Shown piece after piece: positions 50,127 through 60,958 of a stretch of 64,000 nucleotides of DNA. Below the pieces are notes generated by a model. The model was not told the origin of the DNA, did no database searches, and saw only the letters and a list, made by a program, of their open reading frames with translations. The position numbers and the translations under genes are program-made. The DNA is taken from contig JAGUCH010000002.1 of the NCBI GenBank assembly GCA_019096065.1, positions 15,946,501 through 16,010,500 on the forward strand. Reading direction: 5' to 3'. Positions within the stretch are counted from its first letter, which is position 1; the number at the start of each line of letters is the position of its first letter. This stretch comes from Paracyclopina nana. Its lineage: Eukaryota; Arthropoda; Copepoda; Cyclopoida; Cyclopettidae.

Positions 50127-51641
50127 ACAAGTCTCACAACCTCTGATACCCCAGGTGGCTCCAATCGATAAAATCAACGACGGTTTTTGTTCTGAAATAA
50201 GCCACCACGGGTCATTTTTCTCGTCGCAGCTCCAAAAAACCGTTAGTACATAGAGAGGATGAGTCATCCTCTCTAGGCCACCACGGGTCCTTTTTTCTCG
50301 TCGCGGCTCCAAAAAAACGTTAGTACATAGAGAGGGCTTTCTCCTCATGGTTTCAGACAGGATTGCGTCATGCTCTTTTTTGATTGGTTGTTGCCAAGTT
50401 AGCTGACGCGTGATTGGTTGTTGCCAAGTTAGCTGACGCGTGGTTGGCCGGCTGACTTTCAGTTGGAGACGTGCCACCAAGGGGATCACACTCTCTCACA
50501 CACACCCAGCTCCAACAGCTGTCTCACTTGACACTCCTGCATTTGGTTAACCACTTTAGAGGCAGTGTGAAGCAATGGCAATAAAGTGTTTAATCAAGTG
50601 TAGCTCACACCTACTTCATCGCAAGAAGACCACCAAAAAGTACAGTAAAGACCATGATGTATCTGTTGAGTTGATGAGGGTACTTGTGGCGCTTTATTGT
50701 ATTTTTGTAACACATACACCCATGACTGCCATGAATATTCACAAGCCAGAGTGATGCAGAGTGATGCGAGCACTTTCAGACACTTTTAAAAAAAAAGGAG
50801 TTCAAGTGCTGACTTTACTCTACACCAACCTGTCTTTCATGGACGACGACCCATAAAAAAACTGACTCTCTATATATCACAGTAGTGTCTATGTATTGTC
50901 TTCTCTCCTATATAACAGTAGTAGAGTCTCTCTCTCTCTCCCCCAATATAGTATAGAGTCGCGTTGTATGTATTATAGCAGCAGCAGTGTCCTTTCACTC
51001 CCCCTTTTATATATATATATATAGTAGAGTCTCTCCCCTATATAGTACAGTAGTAGCACCCATTCCCTCCCTATTCAGTAGTGTCGTATGTACTATAGCA
51101 GCAGCAGCAGTGTCCTTTCACTCCCCCTTTTATATATATATAGTAGAGTCTCTCTTTATATATACAACAGTAGTAGCACCCATTCTCTCCCTATTCAGTA
51201 GTGTCGTATGTATTATAGCAGCAGCAGCAGTGTCCTTTCACTCCCCCTTTTATATATATATAGTAGGGCTCTCTCTTTATATACAGTACAGGAGTAGTGT
51301 CGTATGTACTATTATAGCAGCAGCAGCAATGGCCTTTCACTCCCCCCTTCTATATATATATAGTAGAGTCTCTCTTTATATATAGGAGTAGCATGCTATG
51401 TACTGTCGCTCTATAGAGAGCAGCGCGCGCGCGCACGCGCGCGCAAAAAAAAAAAAAATGGTTGTGTGTGTGAGTGTGTGTGCATGCATGCGCGCGCGCA
51501 CCCACGTGCGCGCGCACCCCCCCTCTTTCCCCCCCTTTGAAGCCGCGACGGTCGCTTTTCGCGTTCACGGCTCCATTACTACAGTCAACCCCCTCCGAGC
51601 CACGAGCCGATTTTTTATGTAGGCTCCCCCTACATACTACT
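50127..51641. repeat. Polinton right terminal inverted repeat
   Basis: The inverse of 21,329-22,855 with only small length differences (1,515 against 1,527 bp), mainly in a homopolymer run. It ends at CATACTACT, followed directly by the GAAATT duplication. Confidence 0.96.
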
Positions 51642-51656
51642 GAAATTGCCAGCTCA

Positions 51657-52919
51657 ATGGGAAGGCTTTTTATTTTCACCGCGTTGCTTCTTTTGCTTGC
51701 AACTGGGACATTTTTGCTGCTTCTGGAAGGAGAAAAACCAGTTTACTGGGTTCAACCTGCAGTTTACTATGGCAAGGAAGTTGATCATCAAGACATTTTG
51801 GAAGAGAGGAAAAATTACCTGAAGACAATGTGCAAAGCCTATAAATTGGACCAAGGAAATGTTAACCAAGTTGTGCTAAACACAATCTTAATCATCAGCA
51901 ATGAACTGCAAGTAAGTTTCAAATGAAAATAATCTAAAAAATGAAACATTACCTGTGCAATTTCAAGATCGTAAAAAGAGATGTAAATTAATGTTCCTCC
52001 GGAAAAATAAAAAATTAAAGAAAACTTTAAGAAACGAATTTGGTTGCTGAAATATTTTCTTAAGAATCAGTTCCTGATTTTTGGTTCTCTGAAACAATTA
52101 ATTACATTGAAGAAGGGGACATCTTCTCATCAGATAATAAAAGATGTCTTGCTTGTTTCAGCTAGGATACTGCCCAATTGCCAAATCAGGATCATCCACA
52201 TGGGTACAAAACTTCCGGGTAAATTCAATGAACCACATGTTTGACAAGCTAACAAGTTTGCATGTTTCCAGGCTTTATTGAATATACCAGAGTCGATAGC
52301 TCATAAGTGGAACACAATGCATCATTATTTAGTACAATCTGTGGGAAGTTTACCCAAAGACCTCAGAGCAGAAGACAAAATGCTGCTGTTAGAATCCAAA
52401 ATGATGTTCCTATTTGTCAGACATCCTTTTGACAGAGTCCTGTCAGCTTATCTGGACAAAGTGGTGGACCAAAACTACCACAACTGGAGAGGGAAAACTT
52501 TGATGTACAACAGAGTGAGGAACATCACTGCTGATCACATTCCCACCTTTGACCAGTTTGTGAACTATGTCAATTCAGGCAGAGAAGACCGTGATTACCA
52601 CCTGATGTCATTTACTGCCACATGTGACCCTTGCCACATAAATTATGACATCATTGGCAAATTGGAAACAGCTGTTGCAGACAACCAGTTCATCCTTGAG
52701 AAAAGTGGGCTCGGCTCAGTGCTGGACCCACACAAGAAATTGCACGAAAACCGCCAAAATATCAGCCATCATCAGGAGAAATTGCAATACTTTGCTCAAC
52801 TGTCACAGGCTCAATTGGACAGTTTGTACAACAAATACTACTACGACTTTCGACTGTTTGGCTATGACAAGCCATACTTGGCCAAAAGTGTTCAAAATAA
52901 AACAATATTTCATTATTAA
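51657..52919 (+). CDS. Golgi carbohydrate sulfotransferase (Sulfotransfer_2 family, CHST11-14-like)
   Basis: Type II membrane enzyme transferring sulfate from PAPS to a glycan, chondroitin/dermatan type by family. Exons are 51657-51911, 52162-52218 and 52272-52919, with GT-AG junctions all in phase 0 (319 aa). The N-terminus MGRLFIFTALLLLLATGTFL is a signal anchor. The short exon 2 carries the PAPS 5'-phosphosulfate loop (YCPIAKSGSSTW), and exon 3 carries the 3'-phosphate site (FVRHPFDRVLSAY) and a C-terminal KYYYDFRLFGYD. The reading frame is intact. The start codon lies 10 bp to the right of the GAAATT duplication of the Polinton, so the gene's original 5' flank is now 30 kb away. An upstream frame in the terminal repeat could in principle read in, but I take 51,657 as the start. 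The exact acceptor sugar cannot be told. Confidence 0.92.
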
Positions 52920-53307
52920 GTACTTAATGAGTTAAATGGACACTTCACTATGGCTTTTAACATTTGTCAATCTATCTTTTTCTAGCCCATATATAGGCCA
53001 TATGAGAATTTGAAAACTCACTCCTCGATCACAGAGAAATATTGCAAAGGAAAACAATGGGAATGCAAAAGAGACAATTCTATTCAACATGTTGATCAAA
53101 TTTAAAAGATTGAAAAACAACTCACCCCTCAGAGAGACCGTAGCCTTTGATACATTCGTTTCAAGTCCAATCGTCTATTTTGTATTCCAACATTTTTAGC
53201 TTTAGACAAATGCAATTTGTAGCAATTGATTCCATCATTCTATTTCCTCACAACTGAGCTGAGTAACTTTCACTGTCTTAGCTGGAGCCCTAGATTTTAG
53301 TCGTTAT

Positions 53308-54103
53308 CAGGGCAATATAAGGAGAGTATAGTGCTTGCTGAGACAAACTGAGAGTCACTTTGCGAATTTGAGTCTGCACCCATGAGTCTATGTACTAAAA
53401 TTATTCTCCTGTCACACCTATGATGTTTTTGGAAGTATTAGAACATATGCCAATTTAAAAAAGATCCTTGCTGTAATTATCAAGCAAAAGGGAACTTTGA
53501 CTTGATCAGGAAATTGATTATTAAAATAACTTTGAAACTGAATATTCCCTCTTTTTTGGCAGCTTTGGCAGTCATGGCAGCTCTGAAGATAATTTGTCAG
53601 TGTGACAAGAGTAATTTTTACATTTTGTTCAAAAGTTTTAGCAAAGTGCCTCTAGTTGAAGGGAGATGGTATCTCTGATCAAGCAACACTGTTGATTCTC
53701 AACAGTTCATGCACTGTGTGATCATCCGATGTATAGTTATTCAATTCTCTGTCAATGGCAGATTAAGCTCAGCCTATCACTACAACTAAATAAAGCTTCA
53801 TAGGGGGAGGGATGGAACTTTAGTTTTGGGTTTACATAATGAACATTGACAACAAGTGGCGGCCAGCAGCATAACTAACTCTGTTTTTACAAATGTAATC
53901 CACAATTGTGAACCATGTGATAAATTAGAGTCAAAGTCATTTAAGTATCTTAAGTTTTCCCTTACCTTACTAATCTGCCATTTTGATTGCCTTTGCTCGA
54001 TTGGCCAATTTTTCTGTGGGCAGTAAATAGCTGAGGTAGACTCAAATGTGACAATTCCTCTCTTTTTACTCAGCAAGCACTATACTCTCCTTATATTGCC
54101 CTG
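53308..54103. mobile_element. Non-autonomous hAT-type element (796 bp)
   Basis: Perfect 35-bp terminal inverted repeats start CAGGGCAATATAAGGAGAGT. They are flanked by a perfect 8-bp duplication GTCGTTAT at 53,300-53,307 and 54,104-54,111. The 8-bp duplication and CAGGG end fit hAT. No transposase frame is present. It differs from the hAT-type element at 5994-6467 in ends and interior. Confidence 0.92.
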
Positions 54104-54435
54104 GTCGTTATTACTGACTCTGAGTAAGACTGCTGAGTTCCAAGTTCTCCGCACTGATTTTCTATTTCATGGAGTTTACCGTCACAAAAAAACTTTTATC
54201 GTCAAACATTTTCTAAATGCGCCAATTGCAAGGAAGAGTAACAAAAACTGAGAGGATAACTGAATTTCTCACAGCTCCAGATTGAATGGGCTTGAAAAAA
54301 TCAAATAGTTTCAAAAAACGCCAAATACCCTTAAAAAGTTTTTGAATGTGTCGAGTCAGCTCTGACAAATGTTGTTTTCCGAGCTCTGACACGTAGTAAG
54401 TAAACATTGCTTTTGTGGTGTTTCAAAAAATAAAT

Positions 54436-55321
54436 ATGTCGTCAAAAGAAGGAGTGCAAAAACAAGCTGACGTCGCGTCACAAGTGAAATTCTCTTTTGA
54501 AGACCTACAAAAAGTAAAGCTCTAAAATTGTGCCGGAACTTGCCATTAGTCATTAATATCTTTGCAGGATCCACAATTTCCCATTTATGTGGCTCTTGCC
54601 GTGGTCGCAGTCACTTGTTTCATCTTTCTGGTTGCATTTTTGGCAAGACGAGTCAAAAAAGGCCGTGTTATACTCCTGTGCGGACCAAGCGATGCTGGCA
54701 AAACAGTGTTATTTGCTCAGCTTGCTTACAAGCAGCCCGTAAGTGAAACTACCTTACTTATAAGGTCAAAATTTAACGGCCTAGATTTTTTAGGCGAATA
54801 CTTATACATCCATGCAAGAAAATGCCGGCATTTTATCTCCGCCAGGAAAGGCCGATTTGGAGATTTTAGACTTGCCAGGACACGACAGACTTCGGTACAA
54901 TTTTTTGTCCAAACACAAGAAGAATGCTAGAGGAATTATCTATGTCCTTGATGCTTCAACCATCACCAAAGGCATCAGGGATGCAACAGAGTTCCTGTTC
55001 AAACTTCTCAGTGACCCGACTCTTTTCTCCAACCGCATCCCAGTGATGATCGCTTGCAACAAACAAGATTTGGCAACTGCCAAAGGTGTCTCAATCATTG
55101 AACGTGAACTGGCCAAGGAAGTGGGATTGCTGAGGGAAACGCACTCCAGATCCTTGCAAGGCACAGATGGAAATGCTGCTGTTGATCACGTCTTTTTGGG
55201 CAAAGTTGGCAAGGATTTCGCATTCTCAGACATCCCTGCTAAGGTCGACTTTTGCGAAATATCTGCTCTGCAAGGGGACAACATTGAAAAGCTGAACGCT
55301 TGGATTGCCAGCATTGCATAG
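54436..55321 (+). CDS. SRPRB: Signal recognition particle receptor subunit beta
   Basis: ER-anchored small GTPase that holds the SRP receptor alpha subunit at the translocon. Exons are 54436-54513, 54568-54738 and 54794-55321 with GT-AG junctions in phase 0 (258 aa). An N-terminal membrane helix (YVALAVVAVTCFIFLVAFLA) precedes G1 (CGPSDAGKTVLF), the T-containing switch I (TYTSMQEN), G3 (DLPGHDRLR, with DxPGH as in SRPRB), G4 (IACNKQD) and G5-like ISALQGD near the C-terminus. Length and layout match the family. Its stop is 41 bp from the stop of GTPBP1 on the opposite strand, so the 3' ends are nearly shared. Confidence 0.95.
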
Positions 55322-55362
55322 TAGTATTAGAAGTCATATTCTCAAACACAGTACACGTTAAT

Positions 55363-57449
55363 TTATGAAACCATCGGAGCAACACTTGGTTGTTGCGGCG
55401 TTAAAACTTCATCCTCCTTTTTACGCTGCCCCTGTCCACGCCCTGTCATTTTCTGCTGGTTCTTCATGTGAGCTCCCCTTGAAGTAATTCCACCTGCGGC
55501 TGCAGCCAAAGGAATGTGGGGGACAATTTTCGTCACATTTCCTACAGCTTTTGTACGTCCCTCTCTAAACACGAGACGCTGGCCAACCTTCAAAAACTCT
55601 GGATGCTTGACAAACCTACGATTTGAAGAATAAGTTGATTGACCATCATCCACACATTTAAAATCCTACTTGAAGTTGACATTGGCTTTGTCTCCTGTCC
55701 TGAGGCATTCAGCATCCATGCTTATTATTGAGGCTGTTTGCCGGATGGGTCCACAGTGGACCATGGCTTGATATCTTGCTGCAATGGTCGTTGGATGGTG
55801 GAGAACCATGATGTCAGCAGAAAACTCCCAAGAAGCAACGGGATTCAACTTCGGCGATATCATCACCATTCCCTTTCGTATCTGCGACCGTTTGATCTTT
55901 TTCAGCGCAAACGAGGCAGTTTGGCCGCTTTTCACTTCAGAAACTGGCATTCTTTTCCTTTCATTCAAAAACAGCGATTTTGTAGAACAATCAAGAACTG
56001 CTTGAATGCTACCATTACCTGTGAATACTTTTGATGGCAATTTGCGAAAATTGTCCCAGGGGATCAGGGCCAAGCAAAAGAGTGTCATTCAACTTGATCG
56101 TGCCTCGCAAGTTTGTACCTGATACCACAGTGCCCACGCCAGGTACCGAATAGGTATCATCAATTTGGAACTCGCTCGGCTCAGAGTCAGTATTGGGCTG
56201 CCTTGAACTCAAGAGATTGAGAAAATTTTTCAAGTAGTCCAAATTTTCGCCCGTCACATTAGACACCTGGAAAATGGGGCATAGCCTCTCTGACACAAAC
56301 TTGGTGGCGGAGAGAATCACGTCGTCCTGGGACTTGACCAGAACTGGGAACTTGCGGCAGCCCGGAGACTTTAATATTCGTATCAGTAACTTTAACGTTT
56401 CCTAATGAAAAATTGAAAGTTGAAGTCTGACAAGAACATATGAGGATGAATTGCCAACCTGCAAAACGTTAGGCGGACACATGTCGATTTTGGTGACAAC
56501 CACGAAAACAGGGACAGACAAGGCCAGGGCTAAGCCCAAATGTTCCTTGGTCATGCCAACAATGCCAGCATTGGCACCCACCATCAGCATGCCAAAGTCA
56601 GGCGCATGACCAGTCATACCAAAAACCGTGGTTTTCAAGTACTTTTCATGGCCAGCCAAATCGATGAAAGTGATAACCTTTGAGGACTTTTCGCACACCC
56701 TCACCCAATCAAGATTGCCGTGCTCTGGCCTGTTGACAACGTTGCCGGCAGAGTCGAAGCCGAGAATGTCATTGCCAACAGATGACGTTCGCCCCGATTC
56801 GGCCTCATGCTTGTGACGAAACAGCCTCTGCCTTGCCAACCCCCTTCCATTATCGAGCTCACCATGCGTCAAAACTCCGAGTAAAGTTGATTTTCCTGCG
56901 TCTACGTTACCAACAACAGCACAACGTATCTCAGTAAAATCCTGCGAAGAATCATAAAATAACATATCGTGCTAACTTCTTCCTAGTTTTTTTTACTTTG
57001 GTGTCAGCTCTCTTCCTTATAAGGTATTGCCCCGTTCTTTTGGCCTCTGGGGGGATTGTCGAGCCTCCTCCACCACCTGACAGTATTCGCTCACGCAAGA
57101 GAACACAGTCAGCTTCAAGAGTGTCGGCAATAGACCTGAGAGTCGCGACAGAGGCGTCGTAGTCAGCTTTGTTCAGGCCTGATGCTTCTTCGGCGTCTTC
57201 GGCTTGGGGATGTCCATTATCCTCGATGACCGGAGGATCAGTTCCGAGGCCAACCTCGAAAATACATTCGCCTCGGCCCTCGTCGACCAACAGTCCAATT
57301 CTTTTCGTAATTAGATCAAACTCCTTATCATTCGGGCTGACAAGTGCGCGGGAGTGTGACACCGACGCAAACTGTCCATTAGTATCAACCTCCTCAACTT
57401 CCATCTGCGTACTGTCATCCTCGCCTTTCGCATCAATCAAGTGGGCCAT
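55363..57449 (-). CDS. GTPBP1: GTP-binding protein 1 (GTPBP1/GTPBP2 family translational GTPase)
   Basis: EF-Tu-like translational GTPase linked to ribosome rescue and mRNA turnover. Exons from the ATG: 57449-56997, 56941-56459, 56401-56019, 55957-55670 and 55615-55363, with GT-AG junctions and consistent phases (619 aa). Motifs: G1 GNVDAGKST, a long family block [13 protein letters not shown] and [18 protein letters not shown]3 [13 protein letters not shown]4 VTKID, then [17 protein letters not shown] and CLRTGDKA, as in animal GTPBP1. For exon 1 I chose the donor after DTK because it alone keeps the frame into [11 protein letters not shown]. The N-terminal 150 residues are acidic and poorly conserved, as usual for the family. 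It is divergent from the AIMP3-like gene, with 364 bp between the two start codons. Confidence 0.96.
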
Positions 57450-57813
57450 TTTCTGAAATGCAAATTATCTCATACTTATGCTAGGTGAATCCAAGCAATG
57501 AGTTTAAATAGTGCCATACTGGCTTTCATATTGCCGGCAATTACACTAACTGACGTTATTGGCGTTCTTCGTTGCGTAACCAAACGTAGATGATGAAATT
57601 CGACGGAGTTTTTCTGATTCAGTGCAATTTCGCCATGTAAACAAAAACAGAAAATCAGCTGACGCTTTTTCTGTCAACTTGGCCGGATATTTGCCAAGGA
57701 AGTAAAATTCCGCTAAACCTTAGTGATTCGCGGAACTTTTAAAAATCACTAAACCTATTGGCTTTAAAAAAGTAAACAAAGTTTGGCAAAAACTTTTGCT
57801 TTTTAAAATCGGG

Positions 57814-58215
57814 ATGACTGACTATTCTCTCCAAGATCGAGCTTCCTCCAAACAATGGCAAGAATTTCAGGTAACTCTCTACCTTGAGAGAATCATTGAT
57901 TTATCTTCAAGTGCATCTGTACTTTCGTAGATCGTCATGGGGTTCAGACCTGAAGAACATTCACTATCAGCTAAACTAGAAGGCTTGAAGGTAATGGACC
58001 AGTTTTTGCACGACAGAGCAACTTTAGGTGGAACTCGGGTGACCGAAGCTGATAAAGTGATGTTCAACTGCGTCTATGAGACCTACAAACAAATGACATT
58101 TGCCGACAAGGAAAAGTTCCTCCATGTGTCGAGGTGGTTTGCTTTCCTGCAAACGCTCGAAGAAGTGCGTGGAAATCGGCCAAAGTTAATATTCAGCAAA
58201 AATCGACTTTATTAA
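57814..58215 (+). CDS. EEF1E1: AIMP3/EEF1E1-like, C-terminal GST-type domain only
   Basis: AIMP3 (p18) is a non-catalytic component of the multi-aminoacyl-tRNA synthetase complex. Exons are 57814-57870 and 57931-58215 (GT-AG, phase 0), giving 113 aa. The C-terminal half matches the family strongly: LEGLKVMDQFLHDRATLGG, RVTEADKVMFN, EKFLHVSRWFAFLQ and the terminal FSKNRLY, where human has FIKNRLY. Animal AIMP3 is about 170-180 aa, with an N-terminal thioredoxin-like half. No such exon is visible in the 364 bp up to GTPBP1, so the protein appears shortened to the GST C-terminal helical domain unless it starts beyond an unseen intron. The reading frame is intact. Confidence 0.8.
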
Positions 58216-58600
58216 ACATCACAATTTTTCATGTGAGAGTGTATGGCTTTTTTGTTGTAGTGCCAATACGTACACCTGTCACATGCCCACACGTTGCCGC
58301 AAAGTCCTTGCACTAATTTTGGTTTCTGAATTTTTTCGCTCAAGTTTTTCTTGGGCCGAAACCTGTACAGCGGATTCTCAGTCAGCCATTGCCTTAGCAA
58401 AGCTTTGGCTTCTCTTGACTCCCTTTTAGGGGATCTTCTCAAACTGTTTGACCTTAGGTTGTACAAAGGATTCTCCTTCAACCAGGTTGTAATGGTGTTT
58501 CTTTTAAATAAGAAAAATCAAATCTAGAGAATATTTTCATTTTCGAGTTATTTTCTTACTTATCCTTATTAGAGTTGTTGTTGGTGTCTAATTTTTCCAT
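58212..58600 (-). CDS. Small Cys/His-finger protein with WLxENPLY repeats
   Basis: Exons 58600-58560 and 58500-58212 join in frame (GATAA/gtaaga, then acceptor TTTAAAAG), giving 109 aa. The protein has two copies of a short motif, TWLKENPLYNLR and QWLTENPLYRFR, 31 residues apart and separated by Arg/Ser-rich linkers. It ends with WACDRCTYWHYNKKAIHSHM and a nearby Cys, a CCHH-like zinc finger. It may bind nucleic acid. The family is unknown to me. Its stop codon overlaps that of the AIMP3-like gene (TTA at 58,212-58,214 against TAA at 58,213-58,215). Confidence 0.5.
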
Positions 58601-58922
58601 TTTGCAATATTGCACTCAGAGTGTTCATGCAAGTATGAGACCAATGCATGCCTTGATCGAGGCTTTTGTAGGCAGTCCTAGCGAATCATGCCTAAACTTG
58701 CAGTTGCTGTGGGCTCACGCATGCGCATAATTTTTGCTACCTACCTTACATTTTTGATAAGCTACTTACTTCAGCAAACTTGATCGAACTCATATAAAGC
58801 AATCAAGTTCCACAAATCGTACGATACAATATTTATTAATAGAAATCAATTGATCAATTGATATTGGTAATCACCGCTATAAAGGATGGTTCATATCACA
58901 TTAAATGGCTGCTGTGTAATAT

Positions 58923-59252
58923 TTATCCAACGAGTCCACCCAAGGGCCTGTCAGCTTTGACCTTTGTGTTTCCGCTGTGGGATGAGCCAAGAATGCCACC
59001 CAAAGGCTGATCCACGGTCTTGTTGTGAGCCTCAGTCTCGTGTCCACCGACAATGCCTCCGAGCGCAGGGCCAGTATGATTCACGTTGGGGTTCTCGTGG
59101 CCTCCAATGATGCCACCAAGAGTTGGTCCATCGTGGTCAGCATTGGGGTTTTCGTGACCACCCAGGATTCCACCGAGGGGCCGTTCTCCCTCGTCGTGGT
59201 GTTCTTGAGCATGGACCAGAGCAACAAGGAGGAAAATTGCGAGAACCTTCAT
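58923..59252 (-). CDS. Secreted Gly/His-rich repeat peptide
   Basis: 109 aa from MKVLAIFLLVALVHAQ, a clear signal peptide with cleavage expected after VHA or VHAQ. The mature part is 4-5 imperfect repeats of about 22 residues built on (P)xLGG(I/L)(I/L/V)GGHENPN, e.g. PLGGILGGHENPNADHDGPT and TLGGIIGGHENPNVNHTG, then two shorter repeats ending PLGGLVG. Possible N-glycosylation sites are NHT and NKT. Single exon in view. The repetition and signal peptide suggest a secreted effector, cuticle or antimicrobial peptide precursor. No family match is claimed. A TATA box lies about 70 bp upstream of the ATG. Confidence 0.7.
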   Translation of the reverse strand: MKVLAIFLLVALVHAQEHHDEGERPLGGILGGHENPNADHDGPTLGGIIGGHENPNVNHTGPALGGIVGGHETEAHNKTVDQPLGGILGSSHSGNTKVKADRPLGGLVG

Positions 59253-59292
59253 TTCACTACTAGTTGCACACACGAACTGAAATCCTGTTCTG

Positions 59293-59330
59293 CAGTGAGG
59301 ACTAACCACGAGCGCAGCAATATTTATACC
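59293..59330 (-). promoter_or_regulatory. TATA box and initiator of the secreted peptide gene
   Basis: The minus strand reads GGTATAAATA at 59,330-59,321, followed by TCACTG at 59,298-59,293, about 30 nt downstream, the spacing for a focused start. This gives a 5' UTR of about 40 nt before the ATG at 59,252. It is the clearest core promoter in the window and fits a strongly inducible gene. Confidence 0.65.
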
Positions 59331-59339
59331 CAAAGATCA

Positions 59340-60958
59340 GGTATACGCGGAAAAAATGAACATTAGTTATAACTGGATTGTAACTAGTTGTGGAACTTTC
59401 AAGAACCATTGACGGTAATCACATCTATGAGGAGCTTCGACCTCGCTTTTTTTCGCAAGCAAGAAATTCACACCTAGCTCAAACTAGAGCTGAATATGAG
59501 ATACTACCAAACTTGATTTTTACTATGAATTTGGCTCCTAAAACGTTTTTTAATGGCATCTGCATATGAGCGGTGCAAGGATGCTTACCTCTCTCATTTT
59601 GCCTCATTTTCTTAATTTATGCAAAAAAAAGTTTGAAGCACTGAATGGCAAATAGACCACACAGAAATGTACATCTAGTTGATTAAATACAAGCACATGC
59701 ATAATGAATGTTCTAAGAGGCCAATCTACAAAAATGACAAAATACTAGATGGCATTACAGCAAAGCTAGGGTAGCAAAAAAAGAAGAACAAAATGGCTGT
59801 TTTTTATGCAGGCGCAAAAAATCGCTAGCTTTCGTGGAAAATAAGGCAACACAGATTAAGCAGTTAGATAAAAAGGGGCAGTTTGAAAAATGTTACGCAA
59901 CGTAACCCTTTTATTTTCTTTGTTCTGATAAATCAATTTTTCTTGGCATCCAATTTTTAGGAAACTGAGTAATGGTTTTAGGGTGAACAAGACTGAAAAG
60001 TTATTGTATATAACCAATAGAAGTAACTTTATAAAAAATATGCTTCCTTAGTAATTTCAATTTTAAAGAGGGGGCAATGAACTAATATTTTTCGAAATAA
60101 CTAACGGTTTAGGCAGTAGGCGTTTTCTAAAATCTTAGGAACAGATTGGTGCCGGAAATTGATTTAACCATTTTAGAAACATTTAATTATGTGGTACTTC
60201 ACATTGACTTGAGAGAAAACCTTACCTAGACTTCGTCAACCACCCCTAAACCTGCATATTTTCTGAAAGCTTTTGTCCCAAATGGTTTGTTTGGTGGTAG
60301 TTTTAAAATCCTGGCCTATCCCTCCTCATAACATAAAATCTTAAAAAACCTCTAGCTCTCTTCGGCGTGCTTTTTTCGCTGGATAGAGCTTCAAACACCC
60401 TCATAAAATCAAAGGGCTAACTTTTTTTATTTCATAAGCAAATCGTTAGAATTGTCAGGAAGGGAGATATGGAGAGCCAAACTTTTTGTTAAATTGCTAC
60501 AAATGTTTCGCAACTTGAAAAATTGTCCCTCTGTATCTCTTTTCCTAGTCATCCTAGCAACTTGCGTATGAAATTAAAAAAGTTCGACCTTTTAATTTTG
60601 TAAGGGGTTATTGAAATGCATGATACCAATATATCGAAGTGGTAGTGAGCTAGAAGTTTTTCAAAATGTCATGTTATGGGAAGCCATAGACCAGGATTTT
60701 AAAATTGACACCATGCAAGTCCCTTTGAATTTAGCTTTCAGAATATGCATAACTTTTGGGTGGTTGAGAGAGTTTGGGTAAAGAACTCTATCAGGTTAAT
60801 GTGACTTGCTTTACATTGTGTGTCAAATTAGATTAGGTGAAAATTTTGCGTTAAATCAGAAAGGCTGTTTTTGCTACATAAATATAAAAGTATCTCTGAA
60901 GTAAAGCATACTTCAAAACTTGAAATGCGAGTTTGTATGCTAAGCTGCCACCTAAAAA
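59340..60958. other. Intergenic, no gene seen
   Basis: 1.6 kb of AT-rich spacer upstream of the dehydrogenase with no long reading frame or clear repeat. It should contain the dehydrogenase promoter; ACATAAATATAAAAG near 60,877-60,891 is a candidate TATA-like site about 75 bp before the ATG. Confidence 0.5.

Larger units (their letters stand above)
21329..51641. mobile_element. Polinton/Maverick element, 30.3 kb
   Basis: The element begins AGTAGTATGTAGG and ends with the inverse, inside inverted repeats of about 1.5 kb. The 6-bp sequence GAAATT is present directly outside both ends (21,323-21,328 and 51,642-51,647), the duplication size made by Polinton integrases. Parts in order: minus-strand zinc-finger ORF, tandem array, protein-primed DNA polymerase B, minus-strand membrane protein, unknown ORF, major capsid protein, packaging ATPase, integrase, minor capsid candidate, small ORFs, a tandem-repeat desert, and two minus-strand blocks of unknown ORFs. 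Several genes are in open blocks with short gaps, as in intron-bearing Polintons. No protease was recognised. It looks largely whole, with at most a few real breaks that I did not resolve, and the near-identical repeats and perfect duplication point to a recent insertion. Confidence 0.98.

Noticed and set aside
51474-51656. N-terminal extension of the sulfotransferase into the Polinton end
   Set aside because: The frame is open by chance through GC-rich terminal-repeat sequence. The ATG at 51,657 gives a proper signal anchor and lies in host sequence.
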